Counted from the stretch's first letter, positions 1 through 9,071 are shown. The stretch: 64,000 nucleotides of DNA from a bacterium (GCA_015485355.1 WFTQ01000103.1:1-64000); one strand, 5' to 3'. Notes: generated by a model from the sequence alone, not told the origin. Translations and numbers: made by a program.

Positions 1-432
1 GCTTGGGGTCTTGGCCATGGGGAGATTTGTTGTCTGTATTTCGAATTTTGTGTGTGGAAATTTCCCTGTTCCCGGACTTTTTTCATTATCAGGAAGCGAA
101 GCATCTCTCTCCCTCGCCGTTTGGGTAGATGTTTCGTCGCTTCGCTCCTCAGCATCACACATTGCTCTCTCTGTCGATTTGGCTGCACCGCCGTACACGG
201 AACTGTCCATACGGTGATGGGAGAGGACGAAGGGTGCAGGTCTTTCTCCCACCCGCGTGCCGCTGAATCGGAATCAAAGGCAGGGTAGGTTTCCTTTCTC
301 CAATCGGAAAAGGATAGGCCCAGATAGCCGGTCGGGGAAGGACAAAATATTTCCCGCTATTTCATTTTTCCCATACAGGGTTTAAATTGCGACATCCGTA
401 AACGGGAATTCAACAAAACAAAGGGATACACC
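1..432. other. Upstream region of glyA, no recognised gene
   Basis: No convincing coding frame is seen; the short open frames have no recognisable protein character. Two small inverted repeats lie close together: CCGTA/TACGG at 190-194 and 210-214, and TGGGAGA/TCTCCCA at 218-224 and 245-251. They could be a structured leader of glyA or the end of an upstream unit cut by the window. I do not recognise a known riboswitch class. An AAGGGA ribosome-binding site precedes the glyA ATG. Confidence 0.4.
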
Positions 433-1734
433 ATGTTGCATCATATTAAACAGACGGATCCGGAAGTCTATCGGGCCATTGTGGGCGAGATCGATCGGGA
501 GAACACGACCCTGGAATTGATTGCTTCGGAAAATTTTGTGAGCCGGGCCGTTTTAGAAGCGGCCGGATGTGTTATGACAAACAAATATGCCGAAGGGTAT
601 CCCGGGAAACGGTATTATGGAGGTTGCGAATGGGTGGATGTGGCCGAGAATCTGGCTCGGGATCGCGCCAAAGCCCTGTTTCAGGTGGAACATGTTAATG
701 TGCAACCGCATTCGGGGACCCAGGCCAATATGGCGGTTTATTTCACCTTTTGCAAACCCGGGGATACGATATTGGGCATGAATCTGGCCCACGGAGGTCA
801 CCTGTCCCATGGCAGTCCGGTTAACTTTTCCGGAAAGATGTACCGGGTAGTTGCCTACGGAGTGAGCCGGGAGACCGGGTACATCGACATGGATGATGTC
901 GCCCGAAAGGCACGGGAACATAAACCTCGCTTGATAATGGTCGGTGCCAGTGCCTATAGCCGGTTTTATGATTACCCTCAATTCCGGGAGATTGCCGATG
1001 AGGTGGGAGCCGTTCTGGTGGCCGATATTGCCCATCCCGCGGGATTGGTGGCGGCGGGTGTGCATCCCTCACCCATGCCGTATTGTGATGTGGTGACGAC
1101 GACCACCCATAAGACGCTGCGGGGTCCGCGAGGCGGCATGATCTTGATCGGGAAAGACAAGGAAAATGATATGGGTATCGTCGCGCCGAAGTCTGGGCGG
1201 GTAAAACGGATTTCGGAAATTATTGACAGCACGGTGATGCCCGGCATTCAGGGAGGTCCGTTGATGCACATTATTGCCGCCAAAGCGGTGGCGTTTCAGG
1301 AGGCCCTGCAGCCGGAGTTCAAGGAGTATGCTCAGCAGATTGTTCGAAATGCCAGGGCGCTGGCGGAGGAATTGATGCGGCGGGGTTATGATATCGTTTC
1401 CGGCGGTACCGACAATCATCTCATGCTGGTCGATTTAACCGCGACCGGTATTACCGGACGCGATGCCGAAGACGCCCTTCATGCGGCGGGAATTACGGTG
1501 AATAAGAATATGGTGCCTTTCGACGAACGCAGTCCCTTTGTTACCAGTGGGATTCGGCTGGGCACCCCGGCCCTCACCACCCGGGGATTTAAGGAGGACG
1601 AAATGCGCAAAGTGGCTCATTTGATCGATCGGGTCCTGCGGAACATGGGGAATGAAACAATTTATCAACAGGTCCGGGGCGAAGTGGCCGACATGTGCCG
1701 GGCCTTCCCCTTGTATGACTTCGGAAGCCTGTAA
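433..1734 (+). CDS. glyA: Serine hydroxymethyltransferase
   Basis: This PLP enzyme interconverts serine and glycine while transferring a one-carbon unit to tetrahydrofolate, in the cytoplasm. The 433-residue protein is of normal bacterial length and is recognisable throughout. Visible signatures are SENFVS near residue 32, the YPGKRYYGG loop near 56-64, and the PLP-binding lysine in [14 protein letters not shown] (K227). The ATG at 433 follows a good ribosome-binding site and gives the expected N terminus. The gene stands alone and ends at a strong hairpin terminator shared with the convergent SGNH gene. In this window it connects functionally to the glyoxylate and aminotransferase genes around 45-49 kb, since glycine is their shared currency. 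That link is inference. Confidence 0.97.
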   Translation: MLHHIKQTDPEVYRAIVGEIDRENTTLELIASENFVSRAVLEAAGCVMTNKYAEGYPGKRYYGGCEWVDVAENLARDRAKALFQVEHVNVQPHSGTQANMAVYFTFCKPGDTILGMNLAHGGHLSHGSPVNFSGKMYRVVAYGVSRETGYIDMDDVARKAREHKPRLIMVGASAYSRFYDYPQFREIADEVGAVLVADIAHPAGLVAAGVHPSPMPYCDVVTTTTHKTLRGPRGGMILIGKDKENDMGIVAPKSGRVKRISEIIDSTVMPGIQGGPLMHIIAAKAVAFQEALQPEFKEYAQQIVRNARALAEELMRRGYDIVSGGTDNHLMLVDLTATGITGRDAEDALHAAGITVNKNMVPFDERSPFVTSGIRLGTPALTTRGFKEDEMRKVAHLIDRVLRNMGNETIYQQVRGEVADMCRAFPLYDFGSL

Positions 1735-1768
1735 AAAAGATGCTTCACCGGCGATGGGGATTGAAACC

Positions 1769-1800
1769 AAAACGCCCGGCAGGTTCAGGCCGGGCGTTTT
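1769..1800. terminator. Bidirectional hairpin terminator between glyA and the SGNH gene
   Basis: AAAACGCCCGGC at 1769-1780 pairs perfectly with GCCGGGCGTTTT at 1789-1800 around an 8-nt loop. The T-run on the right arm serves glyA. The A-run on the left arm reads as T on the minus strand and serves the convergent gene ending at 1822. Confidence 0.9.
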
Positions 1801-1821
1801 GCGTGCAAGTATGCGGTTGAT

Positions 1822-3348
1822 TCAGCGATTCCGCTTCACAAACAGATATTTCACACCTTCCAAAGCCCGGGTGGCCGCATCCGGCAGGCTCGCCCTTCCC
1901 GCATATTGCTGCAACTCGGCCAAGTACTGGCCCTGAAATTGGGCCGTGTTAATTTGAGGGATGTTCAGACCCATGGCCTGTCCAAAGGCGGTATTGATGG
2001 TTTCGATAAACATGTTGGCAATAATGGCATAGCCCCCATTGTTGGGATGGACGCCATCCAAACTGAACGCCGTGTTGGCCAGATCAAACAGTACGTATTT
2101 GCCGGAATACCCGTCGATGCCGCTGCTGTTTAATTGCTGGAGCATCGCCTTCGCATCCACCACCGGTACCTGATAAGTCTGTGCCAGATCCCCAATGATG
2201 CTGTTGAATCCGTCCACCGCATCCCGGATGGCCTGCACTTCGTCGGCGGTCAGGGTCAGATTTTCTGGAATCGGTATACCGGAGGGGTTCAAGCCGCTGG
2301 CAATCATCCCCTGCACGATCTGGGCGGCCTGTACTGCGGCAACGGCGGCGTCCATTCCCGTCTGGATCAGAAAATCGGCGATAAAGGCGGAATCCGGTAC
2401 GCCCAATCCTGTGGTTTTGTAAGCCGTTAAGAAAGGCAATAGAACGTGACTGACACCGCTTTCGGTCATCTTCAGGGGCAAATACAGAACGGCCGCAGTG
2501 TCGGGATTAAAATCCACCGGTTGAAAATTTTCATCAAAGACCACGGGTAATTGGCCCAGTGCCCCAAAGTCCACGAAAATGACATCCAGGGCGTTAACAT
2601 AGGGGATATCGGTTACATAGGGGATGTTGGCCATGACGATCTGGGCGCTGCTTTGTTCCCGAATAGTGGATAAAATGGCCTCCAGACGGGTGCGAAAATC
2701 TTGCTGGGAGGTGATCTGAGTCAAATCTCCGCCATCCACGGCGGCTCCCAGCACATCGTTGTTTCCAATCCAGAGCAGGATCAGAGAGGGGTTCTGGATC
2801 AGGGCCTGCTCCAGCATCGTGAAATTCCCCAGATTGGGATTCCGCAATACAATGTTGAAGAAGGGATTGTCCTGACTGACTTTGGTGGTGAGCACATCGT
2901 TCAGGTCGGCGCCGGGTACAGCCAGGTTATCGTAGGGACGGGGAAATAAGGCGTTGGACAACAACCCCATGACCATATCGGCCCGGGTGGAATCGACGAC
3001 CGCTGGACCAGCCGGGGTCATGCGCAGGGGACCGGCGATATAGTTCGGATCGGTCAATTGGGTGGAGCCGATGCCCGGTTCCTCGATCCAGGGCATGCCG
3101 AAACGCCAGCCGATTCCCATTTGCTGGGCGATCAGGTAGGGATAACTGTGCTGCTGAAACGATTTGACCAAACCCGAGGACTGGTACCCTGCCGTCAGGC
3201 TGTTTCCAATGGCCACCACTTTCCGGAGCAATAAATTTTGTTGCTGCTCGGGGGTTACGGGGATCTTTTCCGCCGTGGGAGTGGGGAGTTCACACCCGAA
3301 CCAGAACATGAAGGCCAACAGCAAAGTACTAAGGATAATTTTTTTCAT
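1822..3348 (-). CDS. SGNH/GDSL-family esterase lipoprotein
   Basis: This is a predicted ester hydrolase of 508 residues with a lipoprotein signal peptide: a short basic N terminus, a hydrophobic stretch, and a lipobox ending FWFGC at Cys19. SGNH blocks are visible. Block I reads VVAIGNSLTAGY, so the GDSL motif is GNSL but keeps the nucleophile serine. Block III is WIGNND. Block V is DGVHPN, supplying the Asp and His of the triad. The protein is longer than a minimal SGNH hydrolase, with an extra helical region between blocks. It lies 27 bp downstream of a FadL-type porin on the same strand. That suggests the lipoprotein cleaves lipid esters at the outer membrane and the porin imports the released acyl chains (inference). 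The substrate is unknown. Confidence 0.85.
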   Translation of the reverse strand: MKKIILSTLLLAFMFWFGCELPTPTAEKIPVTPEQQQNLLLRKVVAIGNSLTAGYQSSGLVKSFQQHSYPYLIAQQMGIGWRFGMPWIEEPGIGSTQLTDPNYIAGPLRMTPAGPAVVDSTRADMVMGLLSNALFPRPYDNLAVPGADLNDVLTTKVSQDNPFFNIVLRNPNLGNFTMLEQALIQNPSLILLWIGNNDVLGAAVDGGDLTQITSQQDFRTRLEAILSTIREQSSAQIVMANIPYVTDIPYVNALDVIFVDFGALGQLPVVFDENFQPVDFNPDTAAVLYLPLKMTESGVSHVLLPFLTAYKTTGLGVPDSAFIADFLIQTGMDAAVAAVQAAQIVQGMIASGLNPSGIPIPENLTLTADEVQAIRDAVDGFNSIIGDLAQTYQVPVVDAKAMLQQLNSSGIDGYSGKYVLFDLANTAFSLDGVHPNNGGYAIIANMFIETINTAFGQAMGLNIPQINTAQFQGQYLAELQQYAGRASLPDAATRALEGVKYLFVKRNR

Positions 3349-3375
3349 TTTTATCTCTCCTGTGTTTTTGTCTCT

Positions 3376-4653
3376 TTACCTAATGGCATAACCAAAGCTG
3401 AAGAAGATCAGCGATGCGTTGGACGCATAACTCCCATTGAATTCGGCCACCGGAATGCCGTTTTCGAAGGTGCTGCGGGTACCGAAATTCACGAACATAT
3501 AGCCCGCGTCGATTTTCAATTTCCCGGTGGAATATCCAAAGCCAAAGGAAAAGTTGTTGCGGTCGTTGTCTGGTAAAATAGGAGAGACAGAATAAGTGGG
3601 TTGCGGGGTCTTGTCCCGGATGTAGCCTGCCCGCAGGGAAAGATTGTCGTTCAGTTCGTAATGGGCCCCCAGCCGCAGGGTGTAACTGTCCCGATAGTCT
3701 TCTTCGATCTTGGTGTCCAGCCGATAATTTTCAAAATCCAGAACCAGTTCCTGGAAAATGGACCAGGTGTAATAGTTGTAATCCAATTCAATTCCCAGTT
3801 TGGGGGTGACCCGGAAATACATCCCCACAGTCAGAATTCCTGGAAAAGGAATTTCGGTGGAACCCTTCTGGTCCACAAAAAGCCCCAGATTATCCACAAA
3901 CAGCGTCTGATACTGGTCATAAATGGTAAAATCTGCGGTCGCATCTTCGAATTTGTTGATGACGCGATGGCGATACGACAGACCAAACCCTACCCGTTCT
4001 GAACGCGCCAGGATACTGGCGGTAAAGCCCACGGCCAGTTTGGAGGTCCCTTCCATGTAAACGGTGCCCACTTCCACGCCGGGATCGGAATTCGGGGGGT
4101 CCATGGACACCAGAAGATAACGATCCAGGATCACTTGGGAGGTGACGATGTCTAACCCACCACCCAGGCTGATGTGGGGACTGATCTGATAGGCCACCAC
4201 AGGCGAGATATAAAATGAGCGGATTTCCGAGTTTTTGGAGAAGTATTTTCCGGGAAAATCATCACTCCACTTGAGACCCAGGCCGAAGGGGTTGGTGATT
4301 CCGATACCCACACCCAACCGTTCGTTGAACTTGTGGGAGATGTACACCCCAATGGGGGTAAAGACCTGGGATTCGGCATCGTAGACCTCTCCTGCCCAGG
4401 GATAGGGTTCGGGACCGACATAGCGGGCTTTGGGAAAGATTAACGTGGTACCCCCATAAAATTGTGTGCCTTTTAGAAAGGCCAGACCGGCAGGATTGTA
4501 GAAAATGGTAGACGGATCCACCGCCTGGGCCACCGTAGCCCCTCCCATGGCCGATGCCCGACCGCCGAATTCGTACAAGGCAAATCCACCTCCCCATACA
4601 CTACTGACTAAAAAAATCAGCATGACCAGAATGGCGACAGATTTTTGATGCAT
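3376..4653 (-). CDS. OmpP1/FadL-family outer-membrane transport protein
   Basis: A 425-residue beta-barrel of the FadL/TodX family, which moves long-chain fatty acids or other hydrophobic compounds across the outer membrane. The signal peptide (residues 1 to about 21) ends near SSVWGGG. The mature start, GFALYEFGGRASAMGGA, followed by DPSTIFYNPAGLAFL, is the classic FadL hatch/N-terminal signature with its NPAGL motif. Alternating hydrophobic strands continue to a C terminus ending FFSFGYAIR, which fits an outer-membrane barrel with an aromatic closing strand. It is the first gene of a two-gene unit with the SGNH lipoprotein and has a good promoter just upstream. Confidence 0.9.
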   Translation of the reverse strand: MHQKSVAILVMLIFLVSSVWGGGFALYEFGGRASAMGGATVAQAVDPSTIFYNPAGLAFLKGTQFYGGTTLIFPKARYVGPEPYPWAGEVYDAESQVFTPIGVYISHKFNERLGVGIGITNPFGLGLKWSDDFPGKYFSKNSEIRSFYISPVVAYQISPHISLGGGLDIVTSQVILDRYLLVSMDPPNSDPGVEVGTVYMEGTSKLAVGFTASILARSERVGFGLSYRHRVINKFEDATADFTIYDQYQTLFVDNLGLFVDQKGSTEIPFPGILTVGMYFRVTPKLGIELDYNYYTWSIFQELVLDFENYRLDTKIEEDYRDSYTLRLGAHYELNDNLSLRAGYIRDKTPQPTYSVSPILPDNDRNNFSFGFGYSTGKLKIDAGYMFVNFGTRSTFENGIPVAEFNGSYASNASLIFFSFGYAIR

Positions 4654-4712
4654 AGGGCCTCCTCCAGAGTTAGTTGATTCAAGAGATTAATTAACTTGCC
4701 GCTGGTGAAAAG

Positions 4713-4741
4713 ATTTTAAGAAAGGCCGGTAAAAAAATCAA
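4713..4741 (-). promoter_or_regulatory. Sigma-70-like promoter of the FadL-SGNH operon
   Basis: Read on the minus strand: TTGATT (4741-4736), a 17-bp spacer, then TAAAAT (4718-4713), about 60 bp before the FadL start codon. The spacing is canonical and the layout matches other promoters in this window. Confidence 0.65.
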
Positions 4742-4854
4742 GAGGATTTGACCGAATATTCATAAACGCCGGGCATTGCGTACAGCCGAAGGGGGAGGCA
4801 TTTGCTGCCGGGAATCGGAAACGGTCGGCCGTCCCGGAAAAAATTTTTTTTCGG

Positions 4855-4883
4855 TTGCCGATCCGGAGTTTAAGAATTATATT
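4855..4883 (+). promoter_or_regulatory. Sigma-70-like promoter of the ferritin gene
   Basis: TTGCCG at 4855-4860, a 17-bp spacer, and TATATT at 4878-4883. The Fur/PerR-type palindrome begins at the last base of the -10 element, so a bound repressor would block this promoter. Confidence 0.65.
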
Positions 4884-4897
4884 CATAATCATTATGA
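4883..4897. promoter_or_regulatory. Fur/PerR box (perfect 7-1-7 dyad)
   Basis: TCATAATCATTATGA is a perfect 7-1-7 inverted repeat with the layout of Fur and PerR operators (consensus TGATAATNATTATCA or TTATAATNATTATAA). It abuts the -10 element of the ferritin promoter and covers the expected transcription start. A PerR-type gene lies about 1 kb downstream at 5948. Confidence 0.85.
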
Positions 4898-4934
4898 TTG
4901 TGAAACACAGCAACCAAACACAGGAGGACGCAGT

Positions 4935-5378
4935 ATGAGCAGCAACAAAATCGATCGGCAAACCCTGATCCAGGGCCTTAACGAAGACCTGGCCAACGAA
5001 TATCAGGCCGTCATCACTTACCTGACCTATGCGGCCTGCGTCAGCGGTATTCATCGCCAGGAATTGAAAGAATTTTTCGAAAAGGAGATTCAGGAAGAAT
5101 TGCTACACGCCCAATTTTTGGCCAACAAAATCGCCGCCTTGGGGGGACAACCCACAACCGTTCCCACGCGCGTGCCGTATACCGAAAACCCCAAAGAAAT
5201 GCTGGAAAACGTTCTCTCAGCCGAAACGGAAACGATTAAGCGATACGTCCAACGCATGAAGCAAGCCGAAGAATTGGGCGATTATGGTCTGGCCAACGAC
5301 TTGCATGACATCATCAGCGATGAAACCCGTCACAAAGAAGAAACCGAAAAAATTCTCAAGGGATACCACGGCGATTAA
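4935..5378 (+). CDS. Ferritin-like di-iron protein
   Basis: A 147-residue four-helix ferritin-like protein, likely for iron storage or detoxification in the cytoplasm. The di-iron ligands are spaced as in ferritins and bacterioferritins: E22 in NEYQAV, E55 and H58 in EELLHAQ, E97 or E99 in AETETIKRY, and E130 and H133 in DETRHKE. I place the start at ATG 4935 because GGAGGACGCAGT gives a good ribosome-binding site and the helix begins directly after it. A longer open frame runs upstream, but it crosses the promoter and Fur-type box. Regulation by a Fur-family repressor is strongly suggested by the overlapping operator. A hairpin terminator follows. It could equally be called bacterioferritin-like; no haem-ligand methionine is obvious. 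Confidence 0.88.
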   Translation: MSSNKIDRQTLIQGLNEDLANEYQAVITYLTYAACVSGIHRQELKEFFEKEIQEELLHAQFLANKIAALGGQPTTVPTRVPYTENPKEMLENVLSAETETIKRYVQRMKQAEELGDYGLANDLHDIISDETRHKEETEKILKGYHGD

Positions 5379-5382
5379 CCAG

Positions 5383-5415
5383 GAGGGGCGTCCGCTGGAT
5401 CGACCGGACGCCCCT
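5383..5415 (+). terminator. Hairpin terminator after the ferritin gene
   Basis: AGGGGCGTCCG at 5383-5393 pairs with CGGACGCCCCT at 5405-5415 (11 bp, 11-nt loop), starting 5 nt after the ferritin stop. Only two T residues follow, so it may be a weak terminator or a stabilising 3' hairpin. Confidence 0.65.
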
Positions 5416-5456
5416 TGAACGAACCCAAGGATCAATTAAAAGTGATGGAGGGTCCA

Positions 5457-5900
5457 GTGATCGATATCCTGATGAAATATATCCATATTCTCGCTTTCAT
5501 GGTGGTGTTTACGGTGATCTTTATGGAGATGATTTTGATTAAGGCGACCAGCTCTTCTCGAGATGTGCTGCTGGTGAAGCGTTACCAGAAGATTTTGTGG
5601 GGTTTTCTGTTGTTGACCCTTTTGTCTGGGCTGTTTAAACTGGTAACGATGGGCGAACATGCTTCCATATATATGAAAAATGGCGTGTTCCATGTAAAGT
5701 TCACTTTATTTTTGATAATCGCTCTTTTAACCCTTTTGCCCTATCGGTTTTTCCGCAAGCTTACGCTTCAAGGCGAAGCGGATGATAAGATAGCGATTCC
5801 CCGATCCGTGCGACTGGTCTTGCACATTCAGATGCTTTTGCTGGTTTTGTTACCCTTATTGGGTGTCATGATGGTCCGAGGGATCGGCTATTTTGGTTAA
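5457..5900 (+). CDS. DUF2214-like small membrane protein
   Basis: An integral membrane protein of about 147 residues with four hydrophobic segments: around KYIHILAFMVVFTVIFMEM, then FLLLTLLSGLFKL, then TLFLIIALLTLLPYRFF, then a C-terminal LLLVLLPLLGVMM. It resembles the DUF2214 family of predicted membrane proteins, which have no established function. I prefer the GTG at 5457, which follows GGAGGG by 4 nt. ATG 5445 is an alternative, and a TTG at 5415 would lie inside the ferritin terminator stem. The gene sits between the ferritin and perR, 47 bp before perR, so it may belong to the peroxide/iron response. That is context only. Confidence 0.7.
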   Translation: MIDILMKYIHILAFMVVFTVIFMEMILIKATSSSRDVLLVKRYQKILWGFLLLTLLSGLFKLVTMGEHASIYMKNGVFHVKFTLFLIIALLTLLPYRFFRKLTLQGEADDKIAIPRSVRLVLHIQMLLLVLLPLLGVMMVRGIGYFG

Positions 5901-5947
5901 TCCCCTTGGGTTTTCTCGAAGGGAAAACGTGCAAGAAGGTGAAAGCA

Positions 5948-6412
5948 ATGAAAATTCAGATAGATCCATCCATTACCGAAGAGCTGCAGCGTCATGGCCT
6001 CCGCCCGACGCGGGCCCGGCAGCTGATTCTGGCGCTGATTGAAAAGGATAATCAGCATTACACGCCCGAAGAGATGCTGGTCCAATTGAATGCCCTGGGC
6101 GAGCGTTTGAGCATTGCGACCCTTTATCAGAATCTGGCCAAACTGGTAGACAAAGGGTTGTTGGTAAAGTTTGTGGGTCTGGACGGTGAATATCGGTATG
6201 ATTGTAATAAGACGCCTCATCATCATCTGATCTGTCGTTCCTGTGGCCGCATTGTCGATGTTGTGGTGAAACAGTCTCTGGATACCATTATGCCTCGCCC
6301 GGTGGATCCGCGGGCAGGTCAACCGTTGCAGCCCGGATGGAAGATTGTGCAGCGCCGGGTGGATTTTATCGGTGTATGTCCGGACTGCTCCCAACAAACC
6401 GAAGAAAACTGA
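5948..6412 (+). CDS. perR: Fur-family peroxide-responsive repressor (PerR-type)
   Basis: A 154-residue Fur-family metalloregulator: N-terminal winged helix (about 1-80) and C-terminal dimerisation domain. The structural zinc site is C96/C99 and C144/C147. The regulatory metal ligands fall at H37, D85, H91, H93 and D104, the same residue numbers as the ligand set established for Bacillus subtilis PerR. Asp at 85 and 104 is typical of PerR rather than Fur. Such proteins use Fe-catalysed histidine oxidation to sense peroxide. ATG 5948 is chosen because the fold starts there and AAGGTG precedes it. The likely target in this window is the ferritin promoter at 4855-4897. A strong terminator follows. 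Confidence 0.9.
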   Translation: MKIQIDPSITEELQRHGLRPTRARQLILALIEKDNQHYTPEEMLVQLNALGERLSIATLYQNLAKLVDKGLLVKFVGLDGEYRYDCNKTPHHHLICRSCGRIVDVVVKQSLDTIMPRPVDPRAGQPLQPGWKIVQRRVDFIGVCPDCSQQTEEN

Positions 6413-6866
6413 TGCCTTCGGCGATCCCTCCGCACGAATCCGAGACCGCACTGCCGGCAGGTTCGGTGGTGCGGTCTCCTTTTGCACTCTCGGGTTATCC
6501 GGACCACCGGGCCGGAGAGTCGTTGTCCCCGCAGCGCGTTTCTCAAAAGGATGGGGAGGGAATAATGCTCAGGGATATCGGTTATCTTTTCCTCCCGGAC
6601 GGATCCCACCCCGCACTCCCCGGACAACCCGGTCCTTCCGGGAGCCGGCGGGACTATGCCGTAGCGCTGCCGGATTGTCCTGATTCCCACAAAGAGCGGC
6701 CCCAAACCGATCCACATTCGAAGGATCGGTCGGGGTCGTAGAACGAAGGCGTTGTTTTCCGGGCGGTTCGAATGCCAGCCCCGGGTGATTCCGGAACGAG
6801 GGCCTTGTCGGCCGTTCCGGACGTTTGCCCGCCGGATTGACAATCCCCGGGGTACCGGCCGTTGGA
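6413..6866. other. Intergenic region between perR and the DPP-IV gene
   Basis: Apart from the perR terminator at 6442-6483, I see no gene. The open frames here are GC-rich and rich in Pro, Arg and Ser, without family character. The adjacent genes converge on this region. Confidence 0.5.
6442..6483 (+). terminator. Rho-independent terminator of perR
   Basis: GAGACCGCAC at 6442-6451 pairs perfectly with GTGCGGTCTC at 6469-6478 around a 17-nt loop, followed by CTTTT at 6479-6483. It starts 30 nt after the perR stop codon. Confidence 0.85.
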
Positions 6867-9071
6867 TCAATCCGATTGATGGCGCTTAAGATGTTCCTCC
6901 AGAAAATCGGTCATCATGTTGAACAGATGGATCCGATCACTGGTGGAGCGAATACCATGCATTTGCTGGGGGTACACCATGAAGTCGAATTGCTTTCCGG
7001 CATCGATCAGCCGATCGACCATGTGAATGGAGTTCTGGAAATGGACATTATCATCACCCGTTCCATGGATTAGCAACAATTTACCCGAAAGGCTGTCGGC
7101 AAAAAAGACCGGTGAACTGTTCCGGTAGCCCTCCGGGTTTTCCTGAGGCAAATTCATGTATCGTTCCGTATAAATGGTGTCGTAATCCCGCCAGTCGGTG
7201 ACCGGGGCGACGGATATACCGGCTTTAAACACCCGCGATCGGGTGAGTGCATACAGGGTCATATAGCCGCCGTAGCTCCACCCCCAGATGCCGATTCGCT
7301 CGGGGTCTACGTAGGGTAATGTTTTCAGGTAGGCCACTCCCCTTAACTGATCCTCCAGTTCATATTTTCCGAGCTGTTCGTACACCACTTTTTCCCAGTC
7401 ATGGCCACGGCCCCAGGAGCCCCGATTGTCCATGCTGAAGACGATGTAGCCCCGCTGGGCCAGCATCAAATGCCAGAGGAATCGGGTTCCCCCAAAAACT
7501 TTGCGAATCACTTGGGCATGGGGACCGCCGTAAACGTACACCAGCACCGGATACGTCCGGGAAGGATCGAAATCCGGGGGTTTAATCATACTGGCGTAAT
7601 AAGTGATCCCGTTATCTCCCTCGAAGGTAAAGAATTCCGGTAATCGTATGTGATATCTGGCGGCAAGATCCACTTCGCTGGCGGCAAACAGTCGCAATTG
7701 TTTACCGTTGTTCTTATATACAAATACCTCGAAGGGAGTCAAGAGATGGGAATAGGTATCCACAAAGTAATTCCCGCTAAAAGACAGGGAAATCCGGTGA
7801 GTACCTTCTTTCCGGGTCAGGCGCTTAAAATCTTTCCCGTTGGTTCTTACCCGATACAAATGCCGTTCCCGAAGGTCTTTTTCCGTGGCGGTGAAGTAAA
7901 CCCATTTTTCATCTTTATCCACCCCCAGAAAGTGGGTCACCATCCATTTGCCGCTTGTCAGTGTTCGGATAAGGTTGCCGTTGTAGTCGTATACATACAG
8001 GTGTCGGTAGCCGGTGCGTTCGGAACCCCAGATCAATCGTTGGCTTTTACGAAAAAAATGTACAAAGTCCCCCACATTGATGAAGTAGGGATCCCGTTCT
8101 TCCAGCACTACCCGGCTTTTCCCCGTCTGAATGTCTGCGAAAAGAAATTCCAGATGGCGTTGATAACGATCCAGGCGCATAAAGGCCAATCCGTCTGAGG
8201 AAGGTAACCAGTACACCCGGGGAAGGTAAATATCGGTGTTTTCCCCGGTATCGATCCAAACGGTTTGAGCCGTGGACAGGGATACTACCCCCAGTTTCAC
8301 GATGGGATTGGGGTCCCCGGCTTTAGGATAGCGCATGAGTTCCAGGGTGGGGTGATAGGGCATCCAGTCTACCAGCGGATATTGAGGAACCGGAGTTTCA
8401 TCGAACTGCAGGTAAGCAATGAATTGACCGTTGGGTGCCCACCAGTAACCCCGAAAGATGCCCCGACCGACCAATTCTTCCTGATAAACCCAATCCAGTT
8501 TTCCATTCAATAGGTCTTTGTGACCGTCAAAAGTTAATTGCTGTTCCTCCCGGCTCTCCAGATCGATGACGTAGAGGTTAAAGTTACGGACGAATGCCAC
8601 TTTGCGGCTGTCCGGGGAGATCTGAATTTCTTCTTCCTTGTCCGGCGTATCGGTAAGTCGAACCAATCGGCGGTTGGTTAGAGAATAGTACCAGATGTCG
8701 GCATCGGAATCGAGAAGGAGTCCCGATTCGTCGGGCAACCATTGGTAGTTAAGCAGGGAGACATCGAGGGTGTCCGTGTCCGTGATGAATTTTAAATCGT
8801 CGCTGGTTAGTACAACATTTTCGCGTCCGTTGTTAGCTTGGTGCACCACCAGTTGGAGGATACCCGATTCCCGATCGCGTTGAATATAGGAAAACCGATC
8901 GCTGGCGGGCAGCCATTTTAATCGGTTGGGATAATTCCGGTACATTTCCCGACTCAGGGTGGTAAAAATTTCCTCCACGGTGAGCTGCTCCCGCTGTTGG
9001 CCTGTGCTCGTGGTTACGAGAATCAGGAGGAAAGATATTATCCAGCAAGCAGTGGTTTGTTTCCCGTCCAT
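6867..9071 (-). CDS. Dipeptidyl-peptidase IV (S9 family), exported
   Basis: A 734-residue S9B serine peptidase that removes N-terminal dipeptides. A signal peptide (about residues 1-24, cleaved near STGQ) indicates export to the periplasm or surface. An N-terminal beta-propeller (DPPIV_N, about 100-450) carries the double-Glu anchor for the substrate amino terminus in WVYQEELVGRG. The C-terminal alpha/beta hydrolase has the nucleophile in GWSYGGY (about S599), the acid in HGTGDDNVH (about D674), and the base in QQMHGI (about H705). The gene is monocistronic, with a possible promoter at 9126-9153 in the divergent region it shares with the lipid operon. It probably serves peptide catabolism. 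Confidence 0.93.
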   Translation of the reverse strand: MDGKQTTACWIISFLLILVTTSTGQQREQLTVEEIFTTLSREMYRNYPNRLKWLPASDRFSYIQRDRESGILQLVVHQANNGRENVVLTSDDLKFITDTDTLDVSLLNYQWLPDESGLLLDSDADIWYYSLTNRRLVRLTDTPDKEEEIQISPDSRKVAFVRNFNLYVIDLESREEQQLTFDGHKDLLNGKLDWVYQEELVGRGIFRGYWWAPNGQFIAYLQFDETPVPQYPLVDWMPYHPTLELMRYPKAGDPNPIVKLGVVSLSTAQTVWIDTGENTDIYLPRVYWLPSSDGLAFMRLDRYQRHLEFLFADIQTGKSRVVLEERDPYFINVGDFVHFFRKSQRLIWGSERTGYRHLYVYDYNGNLIRTLTSGKWMVTHFLGVDKDEKWVYFTATEKDLRERHLYRVRTNGKDFKRLTRKEGTHRISLSFSGNYFVDTYSHLLTPFEVFVYKNNGKQLRLFAASEVDLAARYHIRLPEFFTFEGDNGITYYASMIKPPDFDPSRTYPVLVYVYGGPHAQVIRKVFGGTRFLWHLMLAQRGYIVFSMDNRGSWGRGHDWEKVVYEQLGKYELEDQLRGVAYLKTLPYVDPERIGIWGWSYGGYMTLYALTRSRVFKAGISVAPVTDWRDYDTIYTERYMNLPQENPEGYRNSSPVFFADSLSGKLLLIHGTGDDNVHFQNSIHMVDRLIDAGKQFDFMVYPQQMHGIRSTSDRIHLFNMMTDFLEEHLKRHQSD

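Noticed and set aside
553-1065. Long antisense frame inside glyA
   Set aside because: Shadow of the glyA coding sequence; rich in rare patterns and without domain signature.
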